From: Campylobacter peloridis LMG 23910
GTDB lineage: Bacteria > Campylobacterota > Campylobacteria > Campylobacterales > Campylobacteraceae
DNA: 64,000 bases
NCBI RefSeq assembly: GCF_000816785.1
Contig: NZ_CP007766.1
Location: 806,001 to 870,000, forward strand
Reading direction: 5' to 3'
Below are positions 55,076 to 62,715 of the stretch, piece after piece. A program made the position numbers and the translations under genes. The stretch's first letter is position 1, and each line of letters starts with the position of its first letter. The notes beneath the pieces were generated by a model that saw nothing but the letters and a program-made list of their open reading frames with translations, was not told the DNA's origin and did no database searches.

Positions 55076-55603
55076 ATGAACAGCGTTTTATTTAAAGGCA
55101 ATAAGGTTAATTTAAAAGGAAACAATATCCAAGTTGGTGATGTGGCTCCAAATATCACTTTAAAAGCAAAAGATCTTTCAAATATCGAAATTGCTCCAAA
55201 AGGTAAAACACAAATTATCATCAGCGTTCCAAGTCTTGATACTCCAGTTTGTGCAACAGAAGCTAGAGAATTTAACAAAAAAGCAGCTTCATCAAGCAAT
55301 GCTGAAGTGATTGTTGTGAGTATGGATTTACCTTTTGCAATGGGTCGTTTTTGCTCAACCGAAGGTATAGAAAATTTAAGCGTTGCGAGTGATTTTGTAT
55401 CTAAAGAATTTGGTGAAAAATACGGCGTTTTAATGGCTGATGGCCCACTTGAGGGTATTTTAGCAAGGGCGGTTTTTGTAGTAAAAGATGGTGTGCTTGT
55501 GTATAAAGAATTGGTTAATGAAGTAACAGAGTTACCAAATATGCAAGCTTTAGAAAGCTTTTTTAGTCAAAGTTGTGGATGTGGCGGTTGTGGTTGCCAC
55601 TAA
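55076..55603 (+). CDS. tpx: Thiol peroxidase with cysteine-rich tail
   Basis: An atypical 2-Cys peroxiredoxin that reduces H2O2 and alkyl hydroperoxides with thioredoxin. The 175 residues have peroxidatic Cys59 (DTPVCATE) and resolving Cys93 (RFCSTEG). Unusually, the C-terminus carries a tail CGCGGCGCH with four more cysteines at 167, 169, 172 and 174 and a final His, which is not part of the normal Tpx fold (about 165 residues) and could bind metal. AAAGGAG precedes the ATG; a terminator follows. Confidence 0.94.
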   Translation: MNSVLFKGNKVNLKGNNIQVGDVAPNITLKAKDLSNIEIAPKGKTQIIISVPSLDTPVCATEAREFNKKAASSSNAEVIVVSMDLPFAMGRFCSTEGIENLSVASDFVSKEFGEKYGVLMADGPLEGILARAVFVVKDGVLVYKELVNEVTELPNMQALESFFSQSCGCGGCGCH

Positions 55604-55631
55604 TTTAAAAGCCTTTTTTAAGGCTTTTAAA
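55604..55631 (+). terminator. Intrinsic terminator after tpx
   Basis: A perfect 12-bp stem (TTTAAAAGCCTT / AAGGCTTTTAAA) with a TTTT loop, starting at the tpx stop. It ends 10 bases before the next start codon. Confidence 0.75.
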
Positions 55632-55641
55632 GTTTGTAATA

Positions 55642-56247
55642 ATGGAAAATTTTCTTTCTCGTTTTGATCTTGAAAAACAAGATTTTGATTTTTTGCAAAA
55701 AAATATACAAATAAAAAATATTGAAAAAAATTTTAAAGTTAATGATGAATGCCTTGGTTTTGTAAAAGTCTTAAAAGGCGAACTTAGAGCATTTATTTTA
55801 ACTCCAAATGCCAAAGAAATTACACTTTTTCATCTTAAAGAAAATGATGAATGCATTATATGTTCTGAATGTAATGTAGATAGTATTTCTTATGATGTGT
55901 TTATACAAAGTTCTCAAGATACAAGTATTGCAATTATTCCTGCTAATATTTTTAAAACTTTAAAAGATAAATACCCAAAAATTAATAATTATGTCTTAAG
56001 TTTAATCACAAAGCGATTTAATACCTTGGTTAAAGTTTTAGAACAAGCTTTGTTTAGTCCTTTATCTTTTAGGGTGTGTGAATTTTTAAAAGAAAATGCT
56101 ACTAATAACACTTTAAAAATCACTCATGAAGCACTTGCAAATCATTTAGGTAGCGCAAGAGAAGTTGTTTCTAGGATTTTAAAAGAATTAGAAAAAGAAG
56201 GAAAAATTGAAATTCAAAGAGGAAAAATCACTTTACTCACTTTGTGA
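55642..56247 (+). CDS. Crp/Fnr family transcription regulator
   Basis: A 201-residue regulator with a cyclic-nucleotide-type beta roll (about 20-110), a long dimer helix (110-140) and a C-terminal winged helix whose recognition part reads LGSAREVVSRILKELE (159-174). Cysteines 71, 74 and 77 form CIICSEC in the beta roll, which may sense redox or sulfur species; it lacks the N-terminal cysteine cluster of FNR. No good ribosome binding site is visible, the gene beginning 10 bases after the tpx terminator. Regulon unknown; the adjacent DUF2892 gene is the obvious candidate. Confidence 0.85.
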   Translation: MENFLSRFDLEKQDFDFLQKNIQIKNIEKNFKVNDECLGFVKVLKGELRAFILTPNAKEITLFHLKENDECIICSECNVDSISYDVFIQSSQDTSIAIIPANIFKTLKDKYPKINNYVLSLITKRFNTLVKVLEQALFSPLSFRVCEFLKENATNNTLKITHEALANHLGSAREVVSRILKELEKEGKIEIQRGKITLLTL

Positions 56248-56257
56248 CTTTGTCACA
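56243..56257 (+). promoter_or_regulatory. Crp-like palindrome before the DUF2892 gene
   Basis: TGTGACTTTGTCACA is a perfect inverted repeat of TGTGAC/GTCACA. It is like a Crp site (TGTGA...TCACA) with 5 rather than 6 central bases. It overlaps the stop of the Crp/Fnr gene. With a -10 of TAAAAT at 56279-56284 its centre falls near -41, the position of a class II activator site. Confidence 0.5.
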
Positions 56258-56306
56258 GAAAAAATTCAAAAAATTATTTAAAATGTCAAGAAAAAAAGGA
56301 GACATT

Positions 56307-56507
56307 ATGAGTAAAGTGGAAAGAATTTTAAGAATAGCTTTGTCTATGCTAGCTTTTTCTTTGGGAATTTATTTTTCAACTTGGTGGGGATTATTGGGTT
56401 TAATTCCTTTATTAACAGGAATCTTTGGAGTATGCCCTATAAGGGTTTTAAGCGGTAAGCAAGCTTGTCCTCTTGGAGTTTGTCCTATTTCTAAAAAGAA
56501 AAGCTAG
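56307..56507 (+). CDS. Small DUF2892 membrane protein
   Basis: A 66-residue inner-membrane protein of the DUF2892 (YgaP transmembrane) family: amphipathic start, two helices, and GVCPI. The start at 56307 is chosen for AAAGGAGA directly upstream; an in-frame GTG overlapping the regulator gene would add 21 unconserved residues. Family members often accompany rhodanese-type sulfur enzymes. A second CPLGVCPI segment gives three cysteines near the C-terminus. Stop codon lies inside a terminator stem. Confidence 0.82.
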   Translation: MSKVERILRIALSMLAFSLGIYFSTWWGLLGLIPLLTGIFGVCPIRVLSGKQACPLGVCPISKKKS

Positions 56508-56526
56508 CGATAATCGCTAGTTTTTT
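56504..56526 (+). terminator. Terminator shared by DUF2892 gene and msrA
   Basis: Stem CTAGCGA / TCGCTAG with loop TAA, followed by six T on the + strand and by a T-rich run on the other. The TAG stops of both convergent genes are in the left arm (56505-56507 on +, 56506-56504 on -). Confidence 0.8.
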
Positions 56527-57052
56527 CTAATTTTGGCACTATAACAAATCTACAATATGCTTGATTAGGATTTTTTTCAAAATATTTTTGGTGATATTCT
56601 TCGCCTTTATAATATTTTTGAAGTTTAGACACTTGTGTAAGTATCGCTTTAGAATAATTTCTTTGAGCAGATTTTATAAAATTAGTAATGGTTGTTAAAT
56701 CCTCATCATCTTGGTAAAAAATAGCCGATCTATATTGAATACCCTCATCAGCACCTTGTTTATCTTTACTTGTTGGATCATGCATTTTAAAAAAGATTTC
56801 TAAAATTTTTTCTAATGAAATTTGTTTTTCATCATATACTATCTTAGCTACTTCTATATTTCCATCGCCATTTACTACGCTTTCATAACTTGGATTTGGC
56901 TTACCACCGCTATAACCTACTTCAGTATAAACTACGCCTTTAACCCCATCAAACACAGCTTGAGTACACCAAAAACATCCTCCACCTAAAATAATTTCTT
57001 TAGATAAAACATTCATACACATTAATACTAATCCTATGATAATTTTTTTCAA
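56504..57052 (-). CDS. msrA: Peptide methionine-(S)-S-oxide reductase
   Basis: Repairs S-epimers of oxidised methionine. The catalytic motif GGGCFWCTQ places the active Cys at 26 with Cys29 near; [14 protein letters not shown] and the YRSAIFY segments follow. The 182-residue protein begins with a hydrophobic stretch ([17 protein letters not shown]) that looks like a signal peptide, so a periplasmic location is likely. It overlaps hypA by 4 bases at its start. Confidence 0.93.
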   Translation of the reverse strand: MKKIIIGLVLMCMNVLSKEIILGGGCFWCTQAVFDGVKGVVYTEVGYSGGKPNPSYESVVNGDGNIEVAKIVYDEKQISLEKILEIFFKMHDPTSKDKQGADEGIQYRSAIFYQDDEDLTTITNFIKSAQRNYSKAILTQVSKLQKYYKGEEYHQKYFEKNPNQAYCRFVIVPKLEKTSDYR

Positions 57053-57393
57053 ACATCTTCCTTTAAAACAAGTTGCATAAGATAAAGTTCTTCTCCGTCT
57101 ATGATTTTTAAATCCTTATCTTCACATTTTGGACACCAAAAGATATTATTTTCAAGTACCCCGCTAAAATGACATTTTTGACACTCCACTACCACCTCTT
57201 GAATATGCATGATAAATTTAGCATTCTTGCATAAAGGACTATTTTCTTTAAAAGTTTCAAAACTTCTTTGCAAAAGCGGAGGTTCAACCCCACTTAAACG
57301 CCCTATTTTAACATGCACTTCTTCAACAATTTTTCCTTGGGCATATTCTTCGCAAAGCTCTAGCAAAGATTCTGTGATACTTAATTCATGCAT
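57049..57393 (-). CDS. hypA: Hydrogenase nickel chaperone HypA
   Basis: Delivers nickel with HypB to [NiFe]-hydrogenase (and in Helicobacter to urease). The start at 57393 (MHELSITES) is set by the family's invariant N-terminal Met-His nickel site and by overlap with the hypE stop (TAATG). The 114 residues include the zinc site CQKCHF and CPKCEDK. Last hyp gene; msrA overlaps its end. Confidence 0.95.
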   Translation of the reverse strand: MHELSITESLLELCEEYAQGKIVEEVHVKIGRLSGVEPPLLQRSFETFKENSPLCKNAKFIMHIQEVVVECQKCHFSGVLENNIFWCPKCEDKDLKIIDGEELYLMQLVLKEDV

Positions 57394-58364
57394 TAGCAAA
57401 TTCTTGGTAAAAGTTCGCCTTTTGGAGCTTCTAAAATGCGTTTTGCTCCATAAGCATTTTCTAAAACCACTCTTGCTTTTTCATTAGCTGTGATTTCACC
57501 TATAATAGCTGCACTAGGATTAAACTGCTTTAAAATTTCTAATGTTTTTTGCTCATCTTTTTTATCAACACAAATAATAAAAGTTCCTTCATTTGCAAGC
57601 TCATAAGGCTCATAGCCAAAAAGCTCACAAACTCCTAAAACTTCATCACAAACTGGAATTCTTTCTTCATGCACCAAAAGTTCTAAACCACTTAATTTAC
57701 TCCATTCATTTAAAACCGCACTAAGTCCGCCACGCGTAGCATCACGCATTGCTTTTATGGAAATATCTGCATTTAAAAGTGCTAAAACTTCATCTTTTAA
57801 GCTTTTACAATCACTTTTTATATTTGCTTCTAAATTATTTCTTTCAATCAAAACCGCACAACCATGAGCTCCAATATCTCTTGAAACTAATATACTACAA
57901 CCACTTTTTAAGTTTTTAGTGTTGATTTTTTGCATATTTTTGCCTATACATGAAGTATTAATATATATCTCATCGCCTTTATTTTTAGGAACGACTTTGG
58001 TATCTCCACAAACTAGTTTTACTCCTGCTTTATCGCATTCTTCTTTTATGGATTTTAGTATGATTTTTAACTTTTCTATCTCAAAACCCTCTTCTAAAAT
58101 CAAAGCTAATGACAAATATAGCGGTTTTGCCCCTACCATTAATACATCATTTATACTACCACAAACTGCTAATTTTCCTATGTTTATATCTTTTAAGAAG
58201 ATAGGGTTTAATACAAAAGAATCAGTGCTAAAAGCCAAATCATCTAAAATAGCAGCATCATTTGCTTCTTTTAAAACATCATTTTCAAAAATAGAAAAAA
58301 TTTCATTTACCAAAGCATTCATTTCTTCGCCACCGCCACCATGGGCTAGAGTAATTTGCTTCAT
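57393..58364 (-). CDS. hypE: Hydrogenase maturation protein HypE
   Basis: Dehydrates the carbamoyl group received from HypF to a thiocyanate, the source of the CN ligands of the NiFe site. The start at 58364 (MKQITLAHGGGG) follows AAGG. The 323-residue AIR-synthase-like protein ends in PRIC, with the C-terminal cysteine that carries the carbamoyl group. Segments GDTKVV and ATRGGLSAVLNE match the family. Confidence 0.95.
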   Translation of the reverse strand: MKQITLAHGGGGEEMNALVNEIFSIFENDVLKEANDAAILDDLAFSTDSFVLNPIFLKDINIGKLAVCGSINDVLMVGAKPLYLSLALILEEGFEIEKLKIILKSIKEECDKAGVKLVCGDTKVVPKNKGDEIYINTSCIGKNMQKINTKNLKSGCSILVSRDIGAHGCAVLIERNNLEANIKSDCKSLKDEVLALLNADISIKAMRDATRGGLSAVLNEWSKLSGLELLVHEERIPVCDEVLGVCELFGYEPYELANEGTFIICVDKKDEQKTLEILKQFNPSAAIIGEITANEKARVVLENAYGAKRILEAPKGELLPRIC

Positions 58365-58365
58365 T

Positions 58366-59457
58366 TTAAACCTTATCTTGATAGTATTTATAATAAGCTG
58401 CACAAGCTCCTTCGCTAGAAACCATGCAGCTACCTATAGGATTTTTTGGAGTGCAAGCTTTTGCAAACACCTTACAATCATAAGGCTTAGCTAAGCCTCT
58501 TAAAATTTGACCGCAAATACACGCTCTACTTTCATCTTTGCTTTGCACTTTACAATCAAACACTTTGCTAGCATCTAAATGTGCAAATTCATCTTTTAAA
58601 CAAAGTCCACCATTTGCAATCACTCCAAGTCCTCTAAATTCAAAATCACAAGGTTTAAAGTATTTTTCTACTAAAGCTTTGGCTTTTAAATTTCCCTCTT
58701 TGCTAACTACTCTGTGATATTCATTATAAACTTCAAAAGTATTTGCATTCATTTGTTCTACTATATTTAACACACTAAACATTATATCAACTGGTTCAAA
58801 ACCACTTACAGCTATAGGAGTTTTGTATTTTTTAGCAATAGGTTCATAAATGTTTGATCCTGTGATAACACTTACATGAGAAGGTCCTAAAAAGGCGTCA
58901 ATTTTTACATTTTCATCTTGCATGATAGCTTCTACTGCAGGCGGAACTAATACATGATTGATGTGAAAAAATAAATTTTTTAAATTTAAAGCTATGCTTT
59001 TTTCTATAATCACCCCACTCATAGGTGTAGTTGTTTCAAAACCTATAGCAAAAAAGATTACATTTTTTTCAGGATTTTTTATGGCTATATCTATCACATC
59101 TAAAGGTGTGTAAAGTGCTCTAACATCAGCCCCTTTGGCTCTAAGATCAATCAAGCTTTCATAGCTTCCTGGCACTTTTAGCATATCACCTAATACACAA
59201 AAGATAGTATTTGGCATACTTGCAAGTTTTAAAGCTATATCAATACGCTCTCTTGGCATAACACACACAGGACAGCCTGGACCATGCACAAAATTAATCT
59301 CTTTTGGCAATAAATCAGGCAAACCAAATTTCATAATACTATGCGTATGTCCACCACAAATTTCCATGATATTAATAGGCTTAGTAATTTTAGAAGCAAT
59401 GAGTTTTTTTAGGGTTAAAATTCTTTCTTTATCTCTAAAATCATTAATTAAATCCAT
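58366..59457 (-). CDS. hypD: Hydrogenase maturation protein HypD
   Basis: Fe-S scaffold that assembles Fe(CN)2CO with HypC. The 363 residues have CGGHTHSIMK (with the conserved Cys-His), HGPGCPVCVMP and GFETTTP, and cysteine-rich C-terminal segments (ACICGQILRG, CTPKNPIGSCMVSSEGACAAYY) binding a 4Fe-4S cluster. Overlaps hypC by 14 bases and ends one base before hypE. Confidence 0.95.
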   Translation of the reverse strand: MDLINDFRDKERILTLKKLIASKITKPINIMEICGGHTHSIMKFGLPDLLPKEINFVHGPGCPVCVMPRERIDIALKLASMPNTIFCVLGDMLKVPGSYESLIDLRAKGADVRALYTPLDVIDIAIKNPEKNVIFFAIGFETTTPMSGVIIEKSIALNLKNLFFHINHVLVPPAVEAIMQDENVKIDAFLGPSHVSVITGSNIYEPIAKKYKTPIAVSGFEPVDIMFSVLNIVEQMNANTFEVYNEYHRVVSKEGNLKAKALVEKYFKPCDFEFRGLGVIANGGLCLKDEFAHLDASKVFDCKVQSKDESRACICGQILRGLAKPYDCKVFAKACTPKNPIGSCMVSSEGACAAYYKYYQDKV

Positions 59458-59725
59458 TTTTTAGCCCCATATCGCCTTCATTTTCATCGATTTGCCCATT
59501 TTGCATTTTCTCTGCTATATCTGTATAAATTTTTAAACTCTCTTGCGCAGCTTGAGTGTCGATTTTTTCCATAGCAAAACCCACATGTATAAGCACATAA
59601 TCACCTACTTTTAAAGGCTCATTTATCAAGTCTAAGCTCACTCTTCTTTTAACTCCTAAAGTCTCTACTATGGCTGAATTTAATTCATCAATTTCTAAAA
59701 TTTTAGAAGGTATAGAAAGACACAT
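59444..59725 (-). CDS. hypC: Hydrogenase maturation chaperone HypC
   Basis: Small chaperone carrying the iron centre between HypD and the hydrogenase large subunit. The 93 residues begin MCLSIP with the essential Cys2, and contain GDYVLIHVGFA. One-base overlap with hypB and 14-base overlap with hypD. Confidence 0.95.
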   Translation of the reverse strand: MCLSIPSKILEIDELNSAIVETLGVKRRVSLDLINEPLKVGDYVLIHVGFAMEKIDTQAAQESLKIYTDIAEKMQNGQIDENEGDMGLKNGFN

Positions 59726-60453
59726 TAGTTAAGCTCCTTTTTCATTTTTAGATAATTTATCCAAAGATCAAATCCAGTTTTTGTTTTACTATCTAAAATC
59801 ATAATATCTATTTTAGGATTTAATCTTTTAGCTGCCATAGAAGCTGCTTTAAAATCAAAGTCAAAATGTTGAGCTAAATCAGCTTTAGTAATAACTAACA
59901 AATCAGCCTTTCTAAACATAACAGGATATTTTTCTACCTTATCACTACCTTCAGTTACAGAAAGCAAAACCACATTTAAGTGCTCGCCCAAATCATAACT
60001 TGCAGGGCATACTAAATTTCCTACATTTTCAACAAAAACTATATCAAGTTCGCTAAGTTTGAAATGATGTAAAGCTTCATGCACCATAAAAGCATCTAAA
60101 TGGCAAGTTTGGCCTGTAGTGATTTGATGAGCTAAGCCTCCTGCTTTGATAATGCGATTTGCATCATTGTTAGTTTCTAAATCTCCTTCAACCACGGCTA
60201 TTTTTAAATCATCTTTTAAAGTTTTTATAGTTTCTTCTAAAAGTGTTGTCTTACCACTTCCTGGAGAACTCATTAGATTAATACAAAGAGTATTATACTC
60301 ATTAAAATGCTCTCTATTATGAGCTGCTTGGTGATCATTTTTTGATAAAATTTTACTAATAACATTAATGGTTTTTTCATCTTTTAAAGCTGGATTTTCA
60401 TGATTATGATGATGTTCATGTCCATTTATAGAGCAACCACAATCTTTACACAT
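59725..60453 (-). CDS. hypB: Hydrogenase nickel-insertion GTPase HypB
   Basis: GTPase that, with HypA, inserts nickel. The 242 residues start with the high-affinity nickel motif CxxCGC (Cys2, Cys5, Cys7) and a short His-rich stretch (HEHHHNH), then P-loop SSPGSGKTT, ENVGNLVCPA with the G-domain metal cysteine, and TKADL. The next gene upstream, hypF, ends 63 bases away. Confidence 0.95.
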   Translation of the reverse strand: MCKDCGCSINGHEHHHNHENPALKDEKTINVISKILSKNDHQAAHNREHFNEYNTLCINLMSSPGSGKTTLLEETIKTLKDDLKIAVVEGDLETNNDANRIIKAGGLAHQITTGQTCHLDAFMVHEALHHFKLSELDIVFVENVGNLVCPASYDLGEHLNVVLLSVTEGSDKVEKYPVMFRKADLLVITKADLAQHFDFDFKAASMAAKRLNPKIDIMILDSKTKTGFDLWINYLKMKKELN

Positions 60454-60516
60454 AATTTATCCTTAGTATTTTTTTATTATTTTATATAAAAAAGTATTAA
60501 AAAAATATGAGTTTTA

Positions 60517-62715
60517 TTAAGTTTTTAAAGATAAATAATGCACAAGTTGTCCTAGTGCAATAGAACTATCATTGCAAGGAAATTCCAATGAAGTTTTAAA
60601 TTTGAATTTTTTTCTATATAAAATTTCTAATAAAGTTTTATTTTGAAATACTCCACCGCTTAAAATAACTTCTTCATCAAAATATCTAGAATAATCAATA
60701 ATAAAATTTGCAATAGCATTTAACAAACCTGTGCTAATTTTTATTTTATCATTATCTTTTATAGCTTGTAAAAAAGCATTTTTAATACAAATTTCATTTT
60801 CTAAAATGTCAAATTTATAACTATAATCAAGATTTTCATCATAGTATTTTTCCATTAAAAGTCCAATTTGTGCTTCATAATCAAGTTTTTCTTGATTAAA
60901 AGCAATAGCTCCAAAAGCATCAATGATTCTTCCAAGAGAACTAGTATATAAAGTGCTTTGAGAATGAATTTTTTTTAGATTATTAAGTTTTGTGGGATTG
61001 ATTTTATTTAAAAAATTATTAGCTTCATTTTCTAAATTTAAATCAAAAATCAAAGCTAGTGCTAAATTGGTGATGTTTTTAATATCTATATTTATAAGTT
61101 TAAAATTTTTAAAATATGCCAATCTTTTATAGCTTTTTAAATTTGCCTTAAAAACCTCTCCTCCCCAAATTTCACCATCATCTCCATATCCTGTTCCATC
61201 AAAAATAAAAGCTAAAACATCATTTTTGTAAATTTTATGCTCAAACAAACAAGCACATAAATGTGCATAATGATGTTGCACGCGAAAATTTTTATAATCT
61301 TTAAATTCTTTTACATAACTAAATTGTGGATGTTTATCGCTTAGTATTTGATCAAATTCCACCTCATAAGCATTTTGAAAAAAATTTAGAATTTTAAAAA
61401 ATCTCTCTTGTATATCTAAATTTTTCATATCACCTATATAAGGTGAAATAAAAATTTGCTTCTTAAAAAAACACGCAAATTCGTTTTTTAACTCACTTCC
61501 TAGGGCTAGAATATTTTCTTTTGTATTAAAAATACCTGTTGTATTGATATAAAGTGGATTAATACCTCTTGAGGTTCTTAAAAACATCACTTTTTCGTCA
61601 ATAACTTGAGCAATGCTATCATCACTTGAGTTGTGTATTGCTCTATCATAATCAAGATAAAAATCAAACACATCGTAAAGTTGCTCTAAAAGCTTTGTTT
61701 CTTCATAAATAATACTTTGCGAGCTAAGATTAGCACTAGTTGCAATAATAGGCTTTTTAAAATACTCAAAAAGCAATAAATGCGTCCCCATATAAGCTAA
61801 CATAATACCTATTTTATTAGTATCTGGTGCTAAGCTTTCATGGATATTTTTACTTTTTAAAATAACTATAGGTTTTAAATTTGAAGTTAAAAGTTTTGAT
61901 TCGGTTTCATTTATAAAAGCTAATTCTTGGGCCATTTTAAGATCTTTTGCCATGATAGCAAAAGGTTTTTTAGGGCGATTTTTGCGTTTTCTAAGCTCAT
62001 TTATAGCATTTTCATTTGTGCTATCACAAATTAAATGAAATCCACCCATACCTTTAAAAGCTATAATCTTACCCTCTTTTAAAAATTTAGCAAGTAAAAT
62101 AAAAGCTTTTTCGTCTTTGGCTAAAATATTTTGATTTTTATCTTTTAAAAAGATAGTAATTTTACATTTTGGGCATGAAAGTGGCTGTGCATGAAAGCGA
62201 CGATTGTTAGGATCTGCATACTCATTTTGACAAAAAGAACACATTTTAAATTCATCCATAGTTGTATTAGCTCTATCATAAGGAAGTTTTTTAATAATGG
62301 AAAATCTTGGCCCACAATTTGTACAAGTGATAAAAGGGTATTTAAAACGCGGATTTTTTTCATCATAAAATTCATTATAGCAATCTTCACAAAGAGCAAA
62401 ATCACTTAAAATCGGGCTAAATTTATCAGTTTCTTGCGAAGAACTTATACTAAATTCTTTATAGGATTTTTGAAGTTTTTTATAAGAAAAACTAAAATCA
62501 TCTATCCTAGCTAAAAGTGGTAGTTTAGTAAAAATTTTTTCTTTAAAAGAATTTAATTTTTTATCATCACACTCAAGGATTATAACAACACCTAAACTAT
62601 TATTATAAACTTCACCTTTTAAGTTAAGTTCTTTAGCTATATTAAAAACAAAAGGACGAAAGCCAACGCCTTGCACTAAGCCTTTAATATGAATTTCATA
62701 TCCAAAGTGGGACAT
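60517..62715 (-). CDS. hypF: Carbamoyltransferase HypF
   Basis: Activates carbamoyl phosphate and transfers the carbamoyl group to HypE. The protein of about 732 residues has an acylphosphatase domain (GLVQGVGFRPFVF near 13-25), zinc fingers (CEDCYNEF, CTNCGPRF, CSFCQNEY, CPKC; about 108-190), a YrdC-like domain (200-370) and a Kae1-like C-terminal half with HHYAHLCACL. The ATG at 62715 is preferred to the GTG three bases earlier; it overlaps the upstream gene by about 20 bases. Confidence 0.94.
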   Translation of the reverse strand: MSHFGYEIHIKGLVQGVGFRPFVFNIAKELNLKGEVYNNSLGVVIILECDDKKLNSFKEKIFTKLPLLARIDDFSFSYKKLQKSYKEFSISSSQETDKFSPILSDFALCEDCYNEFYDEKNPRFKYPFITCTNCGPRFSIIKKLPYDRANTTMDEFKMCSFCQNEYADPNNRRFHAQPLSCPKCKITIFLKDKNQNILAKDEKAFILLAKFLKEGKIIAFKGMGGFHLICDSTNENAINELRKRKNRPKKPFAIMAKDLKMAQELAFINETESKLLTSNLKPIVILKSKNIHESLAPDTNKIGIMLAYMGTHLLLFEYFKKPIIATSANLSSQSIIYEETKLLEQLYDVFDFYLDYDRAIHNSSDDSIAQVIDEKVMFLRTSRGINPLYINTTGIFNTKENILALGSELKNEFACFFKKQIFISPYIGDMKNLDIQERFFKILNFFQNAYEVEFDQILSDKHPQFSYVKEFKDYKNFRVQHHYAHLCACLFEHKIYKNDVLAFIFDGTGYGDDGEIWGGEVFKANLKSYKRLAYFKNFKLINIDIKNITNLALALIFDLNLENEANNFLNKINPTKLNNLKKIHSQSTLYTSSLGRIIDAFGAIAFNQEKLDYEAQIGLLMEKYYDENLDYSYKFDILENEICIKNAFLQAIKDNDKIKISTGLLNAIANFIIDYSRYFDEEVILSGGVFQNKTLLEILYRKKFKFKTSLEFPCNDSSIALGQLVHYLSLKT

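Noticed and set aside
56244-56306. GTG start of the DUF2892 gene overlapping the Crp/Fnr gene
   Set aside because: The added residues are unconserved and Lys-rich, while the ATG at 56307 has a strong ribosome binding site.
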